Shown here one piece after another: positions 36,321 to 44,268 of a stretch of 64,000 nucleotides of DNA. The DNA is from Streptomyces olivochromogenes (lineage in GTDB: Bacteria; Actinomycetota; Actinomycetes; Streptomycetales; Streptomycetaceae). Both the position numbers and the translations under genes were made by a program. Position 1 is the stretch's first letter, and every line of letters starts with the position of its first letter. The stretch lies in contig NZ_JADDRL010000038.1 in NCBI RefSeq assembly GCF_021538895.1, positions 1 through 64,000 of the forward strand, in the 5' to 3' direction. The notes below the pieces were generated by a model. The model saw nothing but the letters and a program-made list of their open reading frames with translations, searched no databases and had not been told where the DNA came from.

Positions 36321-37826
36321 ATGAACGACTTTTCCCGTCGGGGACTGCTCAAGGCGACCGCGGCCGCCGGCGCCGGCGCTGTCGTCGTCCCGGGCATTGC
36401 GGCCGCGGAGGCCCCGGGCGCGAGCGCCGCGAATGCCGTGAGCACAGGGCCCGAGCACGGGAAGTGCGCACCGGCGGAGCTGACCGGCCGCATCGTCCGC
36501 CCCGAGGACTCCGGCTACACGGACGCGCGCCTCGGCTGGGACCAGCTCTTCTCCCACTATCCGCTGGTCATCGTCTTCGCCCAGAACACCCAGGATGTGG
36601 TCAACGCCCTGACGTGGGCGCGGCAGAACGACGTGGCGGTGCGGGTGCGCAGCGGCCGCCACGCCCTTGAGGGCTGGTCGAACGTGGACAACGGCGTCGT
36701 GATCGACATCAGCGAGTTGAAGTCGGTCGACATCGACGCCGACGCGCGTATCGCGAGGGTCGGCGCCGGGCTCAACCAGGAAGAAGCGGTGACCACGCTC
36801 GCGAAGCAGAACTTCGCGGTGACCACCGGAACGGAGGGCAGCGTAGGCCTGTCCGGTGCGACGCTCGGCGGCGGGTTCGGCTTCCTCACCCGCTGGCTCG
36901 GCATGGCCTGCGACAGCCTGGTGGGGGCCGAGATCGTCGTCCCGTCGGGTACCGAGTGCGCCAAGGCCATCCAGGTGGACCTGCACAACCACTCGGACCT
37001 GCTCTGGGCGCTGCGCGGCGCGGGGAACGGCAACTTCGGCATCATCACGTCGCTGACCTACAAATTGGCTCCGCTGAAGAGCGTCACTTATCTCCAGGCG
37101 ACGTGGCAGGGCATCGACGACCTTCGCGCCATCTTCGAGGCGTATCAGCGTACGGCGCCGACCACCGACGCCCGCCTCGGAACCCAGCTCGAAATCCACC
37201 GGAACCAAATCTTCCTGTTCGCGGTTCTCCCCGAAGGAACGCCGGAGGAGACGAAGAGGCTGCTGGACCCGATCCTGTCGATCGACAGCCCGACGGTCAC
37301 CACGCAGGTTGATAACTGGGGCAAGGTGTACGCGGACTTCCAGATTCCGATCGAGCTCGAACCGGCGAACTGGAAGTTCCACTCACAGTTCTCCAGCAAG
37401 CCGTTCCCGGGCGACGCGATCGACATCGTCGACACGTTCATCAGGAACGCCCCGACGGATGACAGCAACTACTTCGTCCAGGCTTTTGGCGGGAACGTCA
37501 GGAGGAGCCCCCGCGGCGGCACCGCGTTCCCGCACCGCGACACGCTCTTCTACGCCGAACCCGGCGTCGGCTGGGGCAAGCGCAGCGACCAGCCGGGCGT
37601 CTGCGACCCGCTCACCTCGCAGTGCCAGGCCTGGATCGCCGAGTTCAGCCAGGCCCTGCGGACCTACGTGGACGGCGCCTACGTCAACGTGCCGAACATC
37701 GCACAGCAGGACTGGGAAACCGCCTACTGGGGTGACAACTTCGACCGGCTCCGCAGGATCAAGGCGAAGTACGACCCCCACAACGTCTTCCAGTACGAGC
37801 AGAGCGTCCCACCCGCGGTCTGCTGA
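36321..37826 (+). CDS. Exported berberine-bridge-type FAD oxidase (monocovalent flavin)
   Basis: 501 residues. A Tat signal (SRRGLLKATAAAGAGAVVVPG) leads to the FAD domain with His114 in VRSGRHALEGWS. At the second attachment position, where the paralogue at 32113 has Cys187, this protein has Glu172 (TGTEGSVGLSGATLGGG), so only the histidyl bond can form. The C-terminal BBE motif QQDWETAYWGDNFDRLRRIKAKYDP is intact. ATG 36321 lies 8 nt after GAGAGGA. It shares only motif-level similarity with the other BBE protein, so the two probably have different substrates. Confidence 0.9.
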   Translation: MNDFSRRGLLKATAAAGAGAVVVPGIAAAEAPGASAANAVSTGPEHGKCAPAELTGRIVRPEDSGYTDARLGWDQLFSHYPLVIVFAQNTQDVVNALTWARQNDVAVRVRSGRHALEGWSNVDNGVVIDISELKSVDIDADARIARVGAGLNQEEAVTTLAKQNFAVTTGTEGSVGLSGATLGGGFGFLTRWLGMACDSLVGAEIVVPSGTECAKAIQVDLHNHSDLLWALRGAGNGNFGIITSLTYKLAPLKSVTYLQATWQGIDDLRAIFEAYQRTAPTTDARLGTQLEIHRNQIFLFAVLPEGTPEETKRLLDPILSIDSPTVTTQVDNWGKVYADFQIPIELEPANWKFHSQFSSKPFPGDAIDIVDTFIRNAPTDDSNYFVQAFGGNVRRSPRGGTAFPHRDTLFYAEPGVGWGKRSDQPGVCDPLTSQCQAWIAEFSQALRTYVDGAYVNVPNIAQQDWETAYWGDNFDRLRRIKAKYDPHNVFQYEQSVPPAVC

Positions 37827-37852
37827 CCGAGCACGGCCCGAGCCCTCCCGCA

Positions 37853-38160
37853 ATGGAGCAGGGCTACAGCACGCGAGAAGCCGCGCGGATCGTCGGCATC
37901 AACCTGCGCACCGGCAAGCGGTGGCGCAACGGCCAGCACTCCCCGCCCGGTGGCCGCGGGCCGATTCCTCCTGTTGCGATCGTCGAGGAACCGGCTCCCG
38001 CATCTCGCTGCCTGACCGCAGTCCCTCCACGGTCAGCCGGGAGATACGGCGCAACCACCGCCCCAGGTCCAGGGGCGGCTGGACCTACCGGCCCTTCGAG
38101 GCCCACCACCGTGCTGAGGCACGTCGAGTGCGGCCGAAGCCAGGGAAGATCAGATCAGCC
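37853..38160 (+). mobile_element. IS30-family transposase relic
   Basis: The N-terminal HTH MEQGYSTREAARIVGINLRT then GKRWRNG is intact. After a Pro-rich linker the next recognisable piece, RSPSTVSREIRRNHRPRS then TYRPFEAHHRAEARRVRPK, lies in another frame, and the helix normally between them is missing. This points to an internal deletion plus frameshift. The DDE catalytic part is absent. Confidence 0.6.
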
Positions 38161-38175
38161 AGAACACCGACATGC

Positions 38176-38460
38176 CTACAAGCATGTCTCCGGCCCGATC
38201 AGGAACGAGCCGAACGCCGCTCCGCGTAGGGCCGCCGGGTCCGCCGCCCGGTCCACGGTCCGCAGGCTCAGCTCAGAACCATTGACGCCGACAACGATCG
38301 GAAGGTCCCTCCTGATCACCGTCCGGGGCGAGGGTGGGCTCCGCCGGCTGCGGCCCGGAAAGAGAGCCGCGTTCGATCGGCCACTCGGCGGGGCGACGTC
38401 GACGGCCGTGGTGGCGGGCGATGTCGATGCGGCAAAGGCCCGTTCGAGCGCCGGCTTCAT
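38176..38460 (-). pseudogene. Truncated universal stress protein
   Basis: An open frame of 94 codons from ATG 38460 (GGAGAA upstream). Only the central part, RDLPIVVGVNGSELSLRTVD and AADPAALRGAAF, is like the start of a UspA domain; the sequence then ends abruptly next to the IS30 relic. A full two-domain paralogue lies just upstream (38486). It is probably the leftover of a second usp gene cut by the IS event. Confidence 0.5.
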
Positions 38461-38485
38461 GGGCTGTTCTCCGCGAAGTGCCGGG

Positions 38486-39391
38486 TCAGCCGTGCGGAAC
38501 GACGGCGACGGGCGCGGTGATGTGGTGCAGGGCGGCGTGGGTGACGTGGCCGATGTGAGCACCGATCGCTCTGGTGCGGATACGTCGACCGACGACCGTC
38601 AGCGACGCGTCACGCGAGGCGTTGACGAGGGCCTGAGCGGCACTGCCGCTCAGGCTCGACTCGATCACCTCGACGTCCGGGAACTTGTGCCGCCAAGAGG
38701 ACAGGACCTCGGTCAGGGCGGCGGCCTGCTGACGCTTGAGCGAGTCGTGGAGTTCGGCGTCGCCCGAGAAGCGGTGGAAGGAGGTGAGCGGCTCGGGCCA
38801 GGCGTGCACGACGCGCAGGGACGATTCCCGGCGGGCGGCTGCCTCGAAGGCGAACTCCAGCAGCGTATCGTCCGGAGCATCGGTGTCGAGGCCGAGCACC
38901 ACGGGTCGGAAGGGTGCCATGGCAGAGGGTACGCCCGCCGGATCCATCTTGTGCTCGTCGGCGGCCTCCTCCTCCGCCCGAACAAGGACCACGGGTCGTT
39001 CGGCACGGGCGACAACGGACAGACTCACCGAACCGACCACGAACCCGCCGATCCCGCCGAAGCCCCGCGAACCCAGCACCAACGGCTCGGCAGTGCGCGC
39101 CGCCCCGCACAGGATGTCCACGGCGTTCCCCGTCAACTGCTCGCTGATGACCTCAAGACCCGGGTGGCGCAAGCGCAAGGCCTCGGCGGACTCGCCCAGA
39201 ATCCGCTCGATCCAGTGCTCCTGGGTCTCGGGGCGGATCAACAGAGCCTGAACCGTGTCCTCGGACACCGGCGCCCAGACATGGACGATCTTCAGCGGCA
39301 CACCGCGCAAAAGGGCCTCACACGCCGCCCACTCGGCGGCAGCCCGGCTCTCGGGCGATCCGTCGACACCTGCAGTGATGGTCGGGGACAT
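38486..39391 (-). CDS. Universal stress protein (two UspA domains)
   Basis: 301 residues from ATG 39391, which has GGGAGG 8 nt upstream. It contains two tandem UspA folds: domain 1 begins TITAGVDGSPESRAAAEWA and holds the nucleotide loop LGSRGFGGIGGFVVGSVS; domain 2 begins RPVVLGLDTDAPDDTLLEFA and has VVGRRIRTRAIGAHIGHVTH. ATP-binding Usp proteins help actinomycetes survive hypoxia, starvation and other stress. Relics of a second usp gene and of a CBS-domain gene, families often found together in dormancy islands, lie on both sides. Confidence 0.9.
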   Translation of the reverse strand: MSPTITAGVDGSPESRAAAEWAACEALLRGVPLKIVHVWAPVSEDTVQALLIRPETQEHWIERILGESAEALRLRHPGLEVISEQLTGNAVDILCGAARTAEPLVLGSRGFGGIGGFVVGSVSLSVVARAERPVVLVRAEEEAADEHKMDPAGVPSAMAPFRPVVLGLDTDAPDDTLLEFAFEAAARRESSLRVVHAWPEPLTSFHRFSGDAELHDSLKRQQAAALTEVLSSWRHKFPDVEVIESSLSGSAAQALVNASRDASLTVVGRRIRTRAIGAHIGHVTHAALHHITAPVAVVPHG

Positions 39392-39662
39392 GCTCTGCAC
39401 CTCCCGCGTGAGGGTTCGATTCCAGCGTGGTGAGGCGTCTATCAGGTCGGAGGGCACGCGTCCCTGAGTGGGGTCAACCGACCCGCTGGAGGGACCGTCG
39501 CCCGACGTCGGAGCCAGTCGAGCCAACCTGATCGCAGGCTTGATGACAGCCGCGTAGCTCGTTCCGTCCCGAGCGTCCGCCGACGTCCTTCCGAGGCCAT
39601 GAGCCACTCCTGACATCAGGCTGCCTGGCAGGCGTGCTCCCCCTGGACATTTTGCACGGTGA

Positions 39663-39920
39663 TCGTGGCCGCCGCAGGCCGGATGCCCACGGAGGGACTC
39701 CGGGACAGCCCAGAGGACGGCTACGCGCTGCTGCGCCGGCCCGCCGGACATGGTGAAGGCCGGTGCGGTCGCCGCAGGGGACCTGCTGTCCTCGCCCACC
39801 ATCACCATCCGCACGAACGCCACTCTGTCCGAGGCCGCCCAGATCATGGCTCATGAGACGTCAAGCGGGTGCCCTTGGTCGACGAATCCGGTCTGCCGCG
39901 TTTCCATCCGCTCAGCTGAA
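39663..39920 (+). pseudogene. CBS-domain protein relic
   Basis: Three frames together give the usual CBS-protein text: SPEDGYALLRRPA, then MVKAGAVAAGDLLSSPTITI and NATLSEAAQIMAHE, then DVKRVPLVDESGLP. Each join needs a frameshift (near 39748 and 39855). Only the linker and start of the second CBS domain survive. Confidence 0.5.
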
Positions 39921-39972
39921 CCGTTGGCCGGTGCTTCCGCAGGACGGCGGCACCGGCCGGTCAGGGAGAACA

Positions 39973-40338
39973 TCAGGTGGCGAGGGTGGCCACCGGCTCC
40001 AGGTCGCAGGTGCGGGCGTAGCCGTTCTCAGTTCCCACGAGTAGGGCCACGACCTCGAAGTAGCGGTCCCAGAAGGGGGTTTCGCGCAGCGCGTCGATCA
40101 GCAGCCGGTAGGCGCCGTGGTCGTCCGCCTCCCAAACCCAGATGTCGGTGACCCGCGCCGAGTAGAACTCCGTGTCGTAGAAGCGGGAGCGGACGCCGTG
40201 GGTGCGGGCCTCGATCACCGGGACGACTTGGGTGGTGAAGGCCTGGACACGTTCGGCCACGGTCATCGACAGCCACTCGGGCGTGGTCTTGACCAGCATG
40301 AACGCGGTGACCGGCGGCTCGTTTCGGTCAGCGGGCAT
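39973..40338 (-). CDS. Darcynin-like small protein
   Basis: 121 residues from ATG 40338, inside the end of the NmrA-like gene (11-bp overlap), so the two are translationally coupled. The sequence TAFMLVKTTPEWLSMTVAER, VRSRFYDTEFYSARVTDIWV and ALRETPFWDRYFEVV is like the darcynin family, a dimeric alpha/beta-barrel-like fold. The function of the family is not established. Coupling to an NmrA-type protein suggests a joint role, perhaps in handling a redox-active or quinone-like compound. Confidence 0.7.
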   Translation of the reverse strand: MPADRNEPPVTAFMLVKTTPEWLSMTVAERVQAFTTQVVPVIEARTHGVRSRFYDTEFYSARVTDIWVWEADDHGAYRLLIDALRETPFWDRYFEVVALLVGTENGYARTCDLEPVATLAT

Positions 40339-41245
40339 CGGCTGCCTCCGGCAGGGCGAGGACGGCGGGCTTGAGGGTCTGCGCGCACCACTGCGCGAAT
40401 CCGGTGGCCGGGCCCACCTGCGGCGAGCGTTCAACCCCCGAGTCCAGGCCCTGGTCCTTCGCGCGCTTCATGTCGACCATGCCCTCGACGAACGCCTCGT
40501 TGAGGCCGTAGCCGAGCAGGGTGGATCGGAGTTCATCGAGCGGCTGGCGCTGGTAGCGGACCGGACGGCCCAGCTCCTCGGTCATGATGCGGGCCAGGTC
40601 GTTGGGCGACAGGTCCTGCGGACCGAGCACCGGAACACTGCCGACGCCGGTCCAGGAGCGGTCCAGCAGCAGCCCGGCCGCCGTCGCGGCGATGTCGGCG
40701 ACGGCCACCAGCGGGGCCGTACGGTCCGCGACGACGGTGTCGGTGAAGACGCCGTCGTCGCGGATCGAGTCGACCTCCTCCAGCAGGTACTCGAAGAAGG
40801 ACGGGTTGGCCAGGGCACGGTAGGCAACGCCGGAGTCGGCGATGAGGTCGTCCATGGCCAGGGAGGCGGTGACCAGGCCGGCCTGGGCGGCCTGCGGAGT
40901 ACCGCGGCCGAGCGCCGAAACGCCGACGACATGGCCGACACCGTGGGCGGCGAACGCCCACGCGGCCGGGCGGGTGAAGCCGCTGTACGCCTCGTCGGGC
41001 GTGACCGAGGCATCCGGCGGCACCAGCCAAAAAACGGCGTCGGCCCCGGTGAACGCGCGCTCGATGGTCGCGGCGTCGCCGTGCGACCCGGTGACCACCT
41101 CGACCCGTCCGCGCGCGGCCTCGGGGAGCCGGGCAGGATCCCGGACCACGACGCGCAACTCCTCTCCGCGTTCGGGCGCGGCCTCGACCAGCAGCGACAG
41201 CAGCCGACGGCCGATGTTCCCAGTAGGGGCGGTAATGACGATCAT
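40328..41245 (-). CDS. NmrA/NAD(P)H-binding family protein
   Basis: 305 residues from ATG 41245 (GAGG upstream; longer in-frame extensions overlap the divergent LysR gene and are not real). N-terminal Rossmann motif IVITAPTGNIGRRLLSLLV, then RVVVRDPARL, VFWLVPPDASV and VVGVSALGRGTPQ, as in NmrA/QorB-like atypical short-chain dehydrogenases that sense or use NAD(P)H. It is divergent from a LysR regulator 109 bp away, which probably controls it together with the darcynin-like gene. Confidence 0.88.
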   Translation of the reverse strand: MIVITAPTGNIGRRLLSLLVEAAPERGEELRVVVRDPARLPEAARGRVEVVTGSHGDAATIERAFTGADAVFWLVPPDASVTPDEAYSGFTRPAAWAFAAHGVGHVVGVSALGRGTPQAAQAGLVTASLAMDDLIADSGVAYRALANPSFFEYLLEEVDSIRDDGVFTDTVVADRTAPLVAVADIAATAAGLLLDRSWTGVGSVPVLGPQDLSPNDLARIMTEELGRPVRYQRQPLDELRSTLLGYGLNEAFVEGMVDMKRAKDQGLDSGVERSPQVGPATGFAQWCAQTLKPAVLALPEAADAR

Positions 41246-41304
41246 GAAAACCTCGCGGTCTTTGTCGAATCGGTACGGCCCCCTCATCGTGCAAACGCCA
41301 ACCG

Positions 41305-41342
41305 CATTGCCACAATGGGAACTTGAGCATCCAATCATTGCC
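41305..41342. promoter_or_regulatory. LysR-type binding-site candidates
   Basis: Two dyads in the divergent gap: CATTG-CCA-CAATG (41305-41317) and CAAT-C-ATTG (41332-41340). CATTGCC also recurs directly at 41305 and 41336. The arrangement fits recognition and activation sites of the adjacent LysR protein. Confidence 0.45.
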
Positions 41343-41354
41343 TGAAACGGAATA

Positions 41355-42299
41355 ATGCCGGTGAGCAGCCCAGCCCCGAACCTCGACGCCAACCTCGCCG
41401 TCGCCCTCGACGCCCTGCTGACCGAACAGAGCGTCACCCGCGCCGCGGCGCGGCTGCACACCTCCCCCGCGGCGATGAGCCGTACCTTGGCCCGGCTGCG
41501 CCGGGTGCTCCAGGATCCGCTGCTGGTACGCGCCGGACAGGCGATGGTGCCCACGCCCCGTGCCGAGGCACTGCGGGACGAGGCCGCCGGGGTGGTGCGC
41601 CGGCTGGAGGCGTTGCTCGCCCCGAGCGGCGGGATCGACCCCGCGGCACTGCGGCGCACCTTCACCGTCCAGGCCGCGGACCTGGTCGGCGCGGCACTGG
41701 CGCCGGGTCTGCTCGGGCTGGCCCGGCGGCGGGCGCCGGGCGTCTCGCTGCGGGTGCTGGCCGAGGAGTGGGAGGCGGGCCCCGCGCTGCGCGAGGGCCG
41801 GATCGACCTGGAGATCGGGGCCATCGACCACGTCGACCCGGAGACCCGGGTCGAAGAGCTGGTCACGCTGCGGATGGCGGCCGGGGTCAGGGCTGGGCAC
41901 CCCCTCACCGAAGGAACCCTGACGGCCGCCAGGCTGGCCGCGGCCGAGCACGTGGCGGTCAGCCGCCGGGGACGCTTCACCGGCCCGCTGGACGCGGCCT
42001 TGGCCGAGCAAGGGCTCAGTCGGCAGGTCAGCGCCGTCCTGCCCGGGCATCTGGCAGCGATGGCGCTGGCCGCGGTCGGCGACGTGGTCTGCCTGGTGCC
42101 GATCGCGCTGCCGGGCGAGCCCCCTTCACCACTCAGCGACGCGGCGCACGCGCTGGGACTGCGCCTGCTGGAAATCCCGCTGCCGCTGCCACCACTGACG
42201 ATCGCCATGGCCTGGCACCCGCGTCACAGCGCCGACGGGGCCCACGAGTGGCTGCGTGGAGCCGTGCGCCGGGTACTTCGTCCGGCCCAAGGGGAATAG
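41355..42299 (+). CDS. LysR-family transcriptional regulator
   Basis: 314 residues. N-terminal winged HTH LLTEQSVTRAAARLHTSPAAMSRTLARLRRVLQDPLLVRAGQ (~22-63), then a two-lobed effector domain (RTFTVQAADLVGAALAPGLL; VEELVTLRMAAGVRAGHPLT). The usual DPLLVR phrase confirms the family. It is divergent from the NmrA/darcynin pair and is probably its regulator, with a small metabolite as effector. ATG 41355 has GGAA upstream. Confidence 0.92.
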   Translation: MPVSSPAPNLDANLAVALDALLTEQSVTRAAARLHTSPAAMSRTLARLRRVLQDPLLVRAGQAMVPTPRAEALRDEAAGVVRRLEALLAPSGGIDPAALRRTFTVQAADLVGAALAPGLLGLARRRAPGVSLRVLAEEWEAGPALREGRIDLEIGAIDHVDPETRVEELVTLRMAAGVRAGHPLTEGTLTAARLAAAEHVAVSRRGRFTGPLDAALAEQGLSRQVSAVLPGHLAAMALAAVGDVVCLVPIALPGEPPSPLSDAAHALGLRLLEIPLPLPPLTIAMAWHPRHSADGAHEWLRGAVRRVLRPAQGE

Positions 42300-42329
42300 C
42301 CCAGGTTCTTGAAGCGGTTTTGAAGGCTG

Positions 42330-43343
42330 TCAAGGCTTGTTCATGCTTGGGGCTTCACTCTCCAGGCAGCTCAACGCCTGCATGGCCGCGCACTCCAGGC
42401 GCGAAAGATCACGGAGCACCGTGCCTGCCTGTGCGAGGCACGGTGCGTCGGCTGATTCACCGGCCTTTGTGATCAGTGCCGCGACTTCCGTCCACAGGGA
42501 GGCTGCTTCGGAGTACAACCTGTGGCCGGTGCGCAGGTGGCTGCTGTCGAGCAGTTGGGTGCATTCGGCGAGGAAGTCGCGATAGAGATTGCGAAACAGG
42601 GCGCCGCCGGTGCCGGCCTTCTCCATCAAGAGGGCAGCCTGAGGCAGGTCCCGCTGCGGGTTGTCAGTGCGCTGGAGCCATGTGGGTACCAGCTTGCCGG
42701 CCTTCTCGATGCCTCGGTGACCGAGGTTGGCGATGGGCGGGTTGAGGAAGGCGTCGGCGCAGGCAGTGATGGCAGGAATGATCTGGCCACGCGGGGAGGG
42801 CAGGCTCTTCGGAGCGGTGAGGGTGAAAGACCGGTGCTTGGCGGTCATCGGGCCGCGCGCGGACCTGGCCTGGGCGAGGCTGGTCAGGCTCGTGGATACC
42901 GCTCCGCCCTGAGGGGCGGTGTCCACCAGGTAGGCGTCGTGGTCGTCGTAGCCGTACATGGCGACCATGTGACCGCCGAAGTGCACCTTCGACCCGAAGT
43001 AGTCGAGGTAGTAGCTGTCGAGCTGCAGTCCGACGGGGTGACCGGCGGCGACGGCGGCTGCCACGTTCTCCCATGCCCTGCGGGGCGAGGTGGTCTCCTG
43101 GACCAGGAGCTCAAGCCCGAGTCTGGTGGACAGGTTTCTCGTGAGTTCGAAAGGCTTGACCCGCCCGCCGAGGAAGGGAAAGCCCATGTTCTTGCTGTCC
43201 CAGTAGATGAAGGACAGACCAGAGCCGAGGCCGAAGAGCATGGGCTCCGACAGGTCGAGTCCCTCGTGCCGCAGCAGCACCCCCAGAGCTGTCGTCTCAC
43301 AGTGCTGCGTACCGCGGGTGTCGATGTCTCTCACCTTCGTCAT
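42330..43343 (-). CDS. BtrH-like cysteine acyltransferase/peptidase (DUF4872)
   Basis: 337 residues. The N-terminal papain-like BtrH domain has a plausible triad: Cys15 in GTQHCETTAL, His125 in FGGHMVAMYGYDD and Asp141 in AYLVDTAPQGG. A helical DUF4872 domain follows. In butirosin biosynthesis BtrH moves an acyl group from a carrier protein to an aminoglycoside; other members may be acyltransferases or peptidases in natural-product pathways. The start ATG overlaps the stop of the MerR gene (ATGA), so it is coupled to its regulator. No carrier protein or peptide precursor gene is visible nearby. Confidence 0.8.
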   Translation of the reverse strand: MTKVRDIDTRGTQHCETTALGVLLRHEGLDLSEPMLFGLGSGLSFIYWDSKNMGFPFLGGRVKPFELTRNLSTRLGLELLVQETTSPRRAWENVAAAVAAGHPVGLQLDSYYLDYFGSKVHFGGHMVAMYGYDDHDAYLVDTAPQGGAVSTSLTSLAQARSARGPMTAKHRSFTLTAPKSLPSPRGQIIPAITACADAFLNPPIANLGHRGIEKAGKLVPTWLQRTDNPQRDLPQAALLMEKAGTGGALFRNLYRDFLAECTQLLDSSHLRTGHRLYSEAASLWTEVAALITKAGESADAPCLAQAGTVLRDLSRLECAAMQALSCLESEAPSMNKP

Positions 43344-44146
43344 GCCACGCGCTCCTGAACGGGGATGATCAACCGGGTCATCAATCCTTCTTGCGGTGCC
43401 TCTGCCGGCCCGACGAGATAGGCCTCGCGTACGGGCGCTTGCGGGCGCAGTCCACGCTCGTGGATGGCGGCGAAGAGAGCGTTGTAGGCCAAGGGCAGTT
43501 GGGCATAGGGCCCGATGTGCACGGTCTCGGCAACGAGTCCGCCGGGCAGCGCCTCGGACTCCAGGCCGGGCGTCCCTGCCCCCTCCAGCGTCTGGACTCC
43601 GACGGCGATCTCGATCCTCTCTTCCAGATCCAGCGGGTACAGCCCCCACAGCGGCGGCTCCCATGCGATTCCCGCCTTGGCGAGCACGGGCAGCAGTCGG
43701 CCTACGCACTCCTCGACCTTCTCCCCGAGCACCGCAGGGGTGCAGACCGCTCGCACCACTGCCAACCGTCGCTCCGGCTCTCGGCCCATCGTCACCTCGT
43801 AGCCGGGTAGACCACCCTTCGCCAGCCGCTGCAGCATCTCCAGCCGTGCCTGATCCCTGCTGATCCGCTCGGCCAGCCGGTCCCGTTCAGCGCGCAGGAT
43901 CTGTGCCCTGGACTCAGGCTCGGCAGCAAGCGCCTGGGCGATCACAGCCAGCGGAAGATCCATCTCGCGGAGCAGGGCGATGGTCAAGGCATCGCGTGCC
44001 TGTCCAGGGGCGTAATAGCGGTACCCGGAGCCGGCGTCCACGCGGACCGGGGCCAGTAGCCCCATCTCGTCGTAGTGCCGTAGCTGCTTGACGCTGAGCC
44101 GGCACAGGCGGGCGAACCGCCCGATGGTGAGGAGTTCGTCTTGCAC
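43340..44146 (-). CDS. MerR-family regulator with GyrI-like effector domain
   Basis: 268 residues. N-terminal MerR HTH LTIGRFARLCRLSVKQLRHYDEMGLLAPVRVD then GYRYYAPGQ, a dimerisation coiled coil (~80-110), and a C-terminal GyrI-like (SOUL/multidrug-binding) domain from ~120. BmrR/TipA-like proteins bind hydrophobic drugs. The GTG start lacks a ribosome site and sits 7 bp from a large palindrome, so the message may be leaderless and autoregulated. It is followed by the coupled BtrH-like gene. Confidence 0.9.
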   Translation of the reverse strand: MQDELLTIGRFARLCRLSVKQLRHYDEMGLLAPVRVDAGSGYRYYAPGQARDALTIALLREMDLPLAVIAQALAAEPESRAQILRAERDRLAERISRDQARLEMLQRLAKGGLPGYEVTMGREPERRLAVVRAVCTPAVLGEKVEECVGRLLPVLAKAGIAWEPPLWGLYPLDLEERIEIAVGVQTLEGAGTPGLESEALPGGLVAETVHIGPYAQLPLAYNALFAAIHERGLRPQAPVREAYLVGPAEAPQEGLMTRLIIPVQERVA

Positions 44147-44153
44147 ACCATCA

Positions 44154-44186
44154 TGGTGGACTCTCCCATGGTGGGAGAGTCCACCA
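44154..44186. promoter_or_regulatory. MerR-type operator, perfect 15-bp arms
   Basis: TGGTGGACTCTCCCA (44154-44168), spacer TGG, TGGGAGAGTCCACCA (44172-44186). The centre GACTCTCCC/GGGAGAGTC is the pattern seen at BmrR/TipA-type sites. It ends 7 bp from the MerR start at 44146. Confidence 0.7.
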
Positions 44187-44268
44187 CTCCACCCATGAGC
44201 CCCAACGCCGCACTATGTCTCCTCGCCGCCGGCATCGCTCGGGGCGTCCCGGTCGCACAGACTCCCGA

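Noticed and set aside
39408..39430. GGTTCGATTCC, like a tRNA T-arm
   Set aside because: The flanking bases cannot pair as a T-stem, and no acceptor, D-arm or anticodon arm fits around it.
32113..44186. A biosynthetic gene cluster built around the BBE, haloperoxidase and BtrH-like genes
   Set aside because: No carrier protein, synthase or core scaffold gene lies in the window, and the genes belong to separate transcription units with relics between them.
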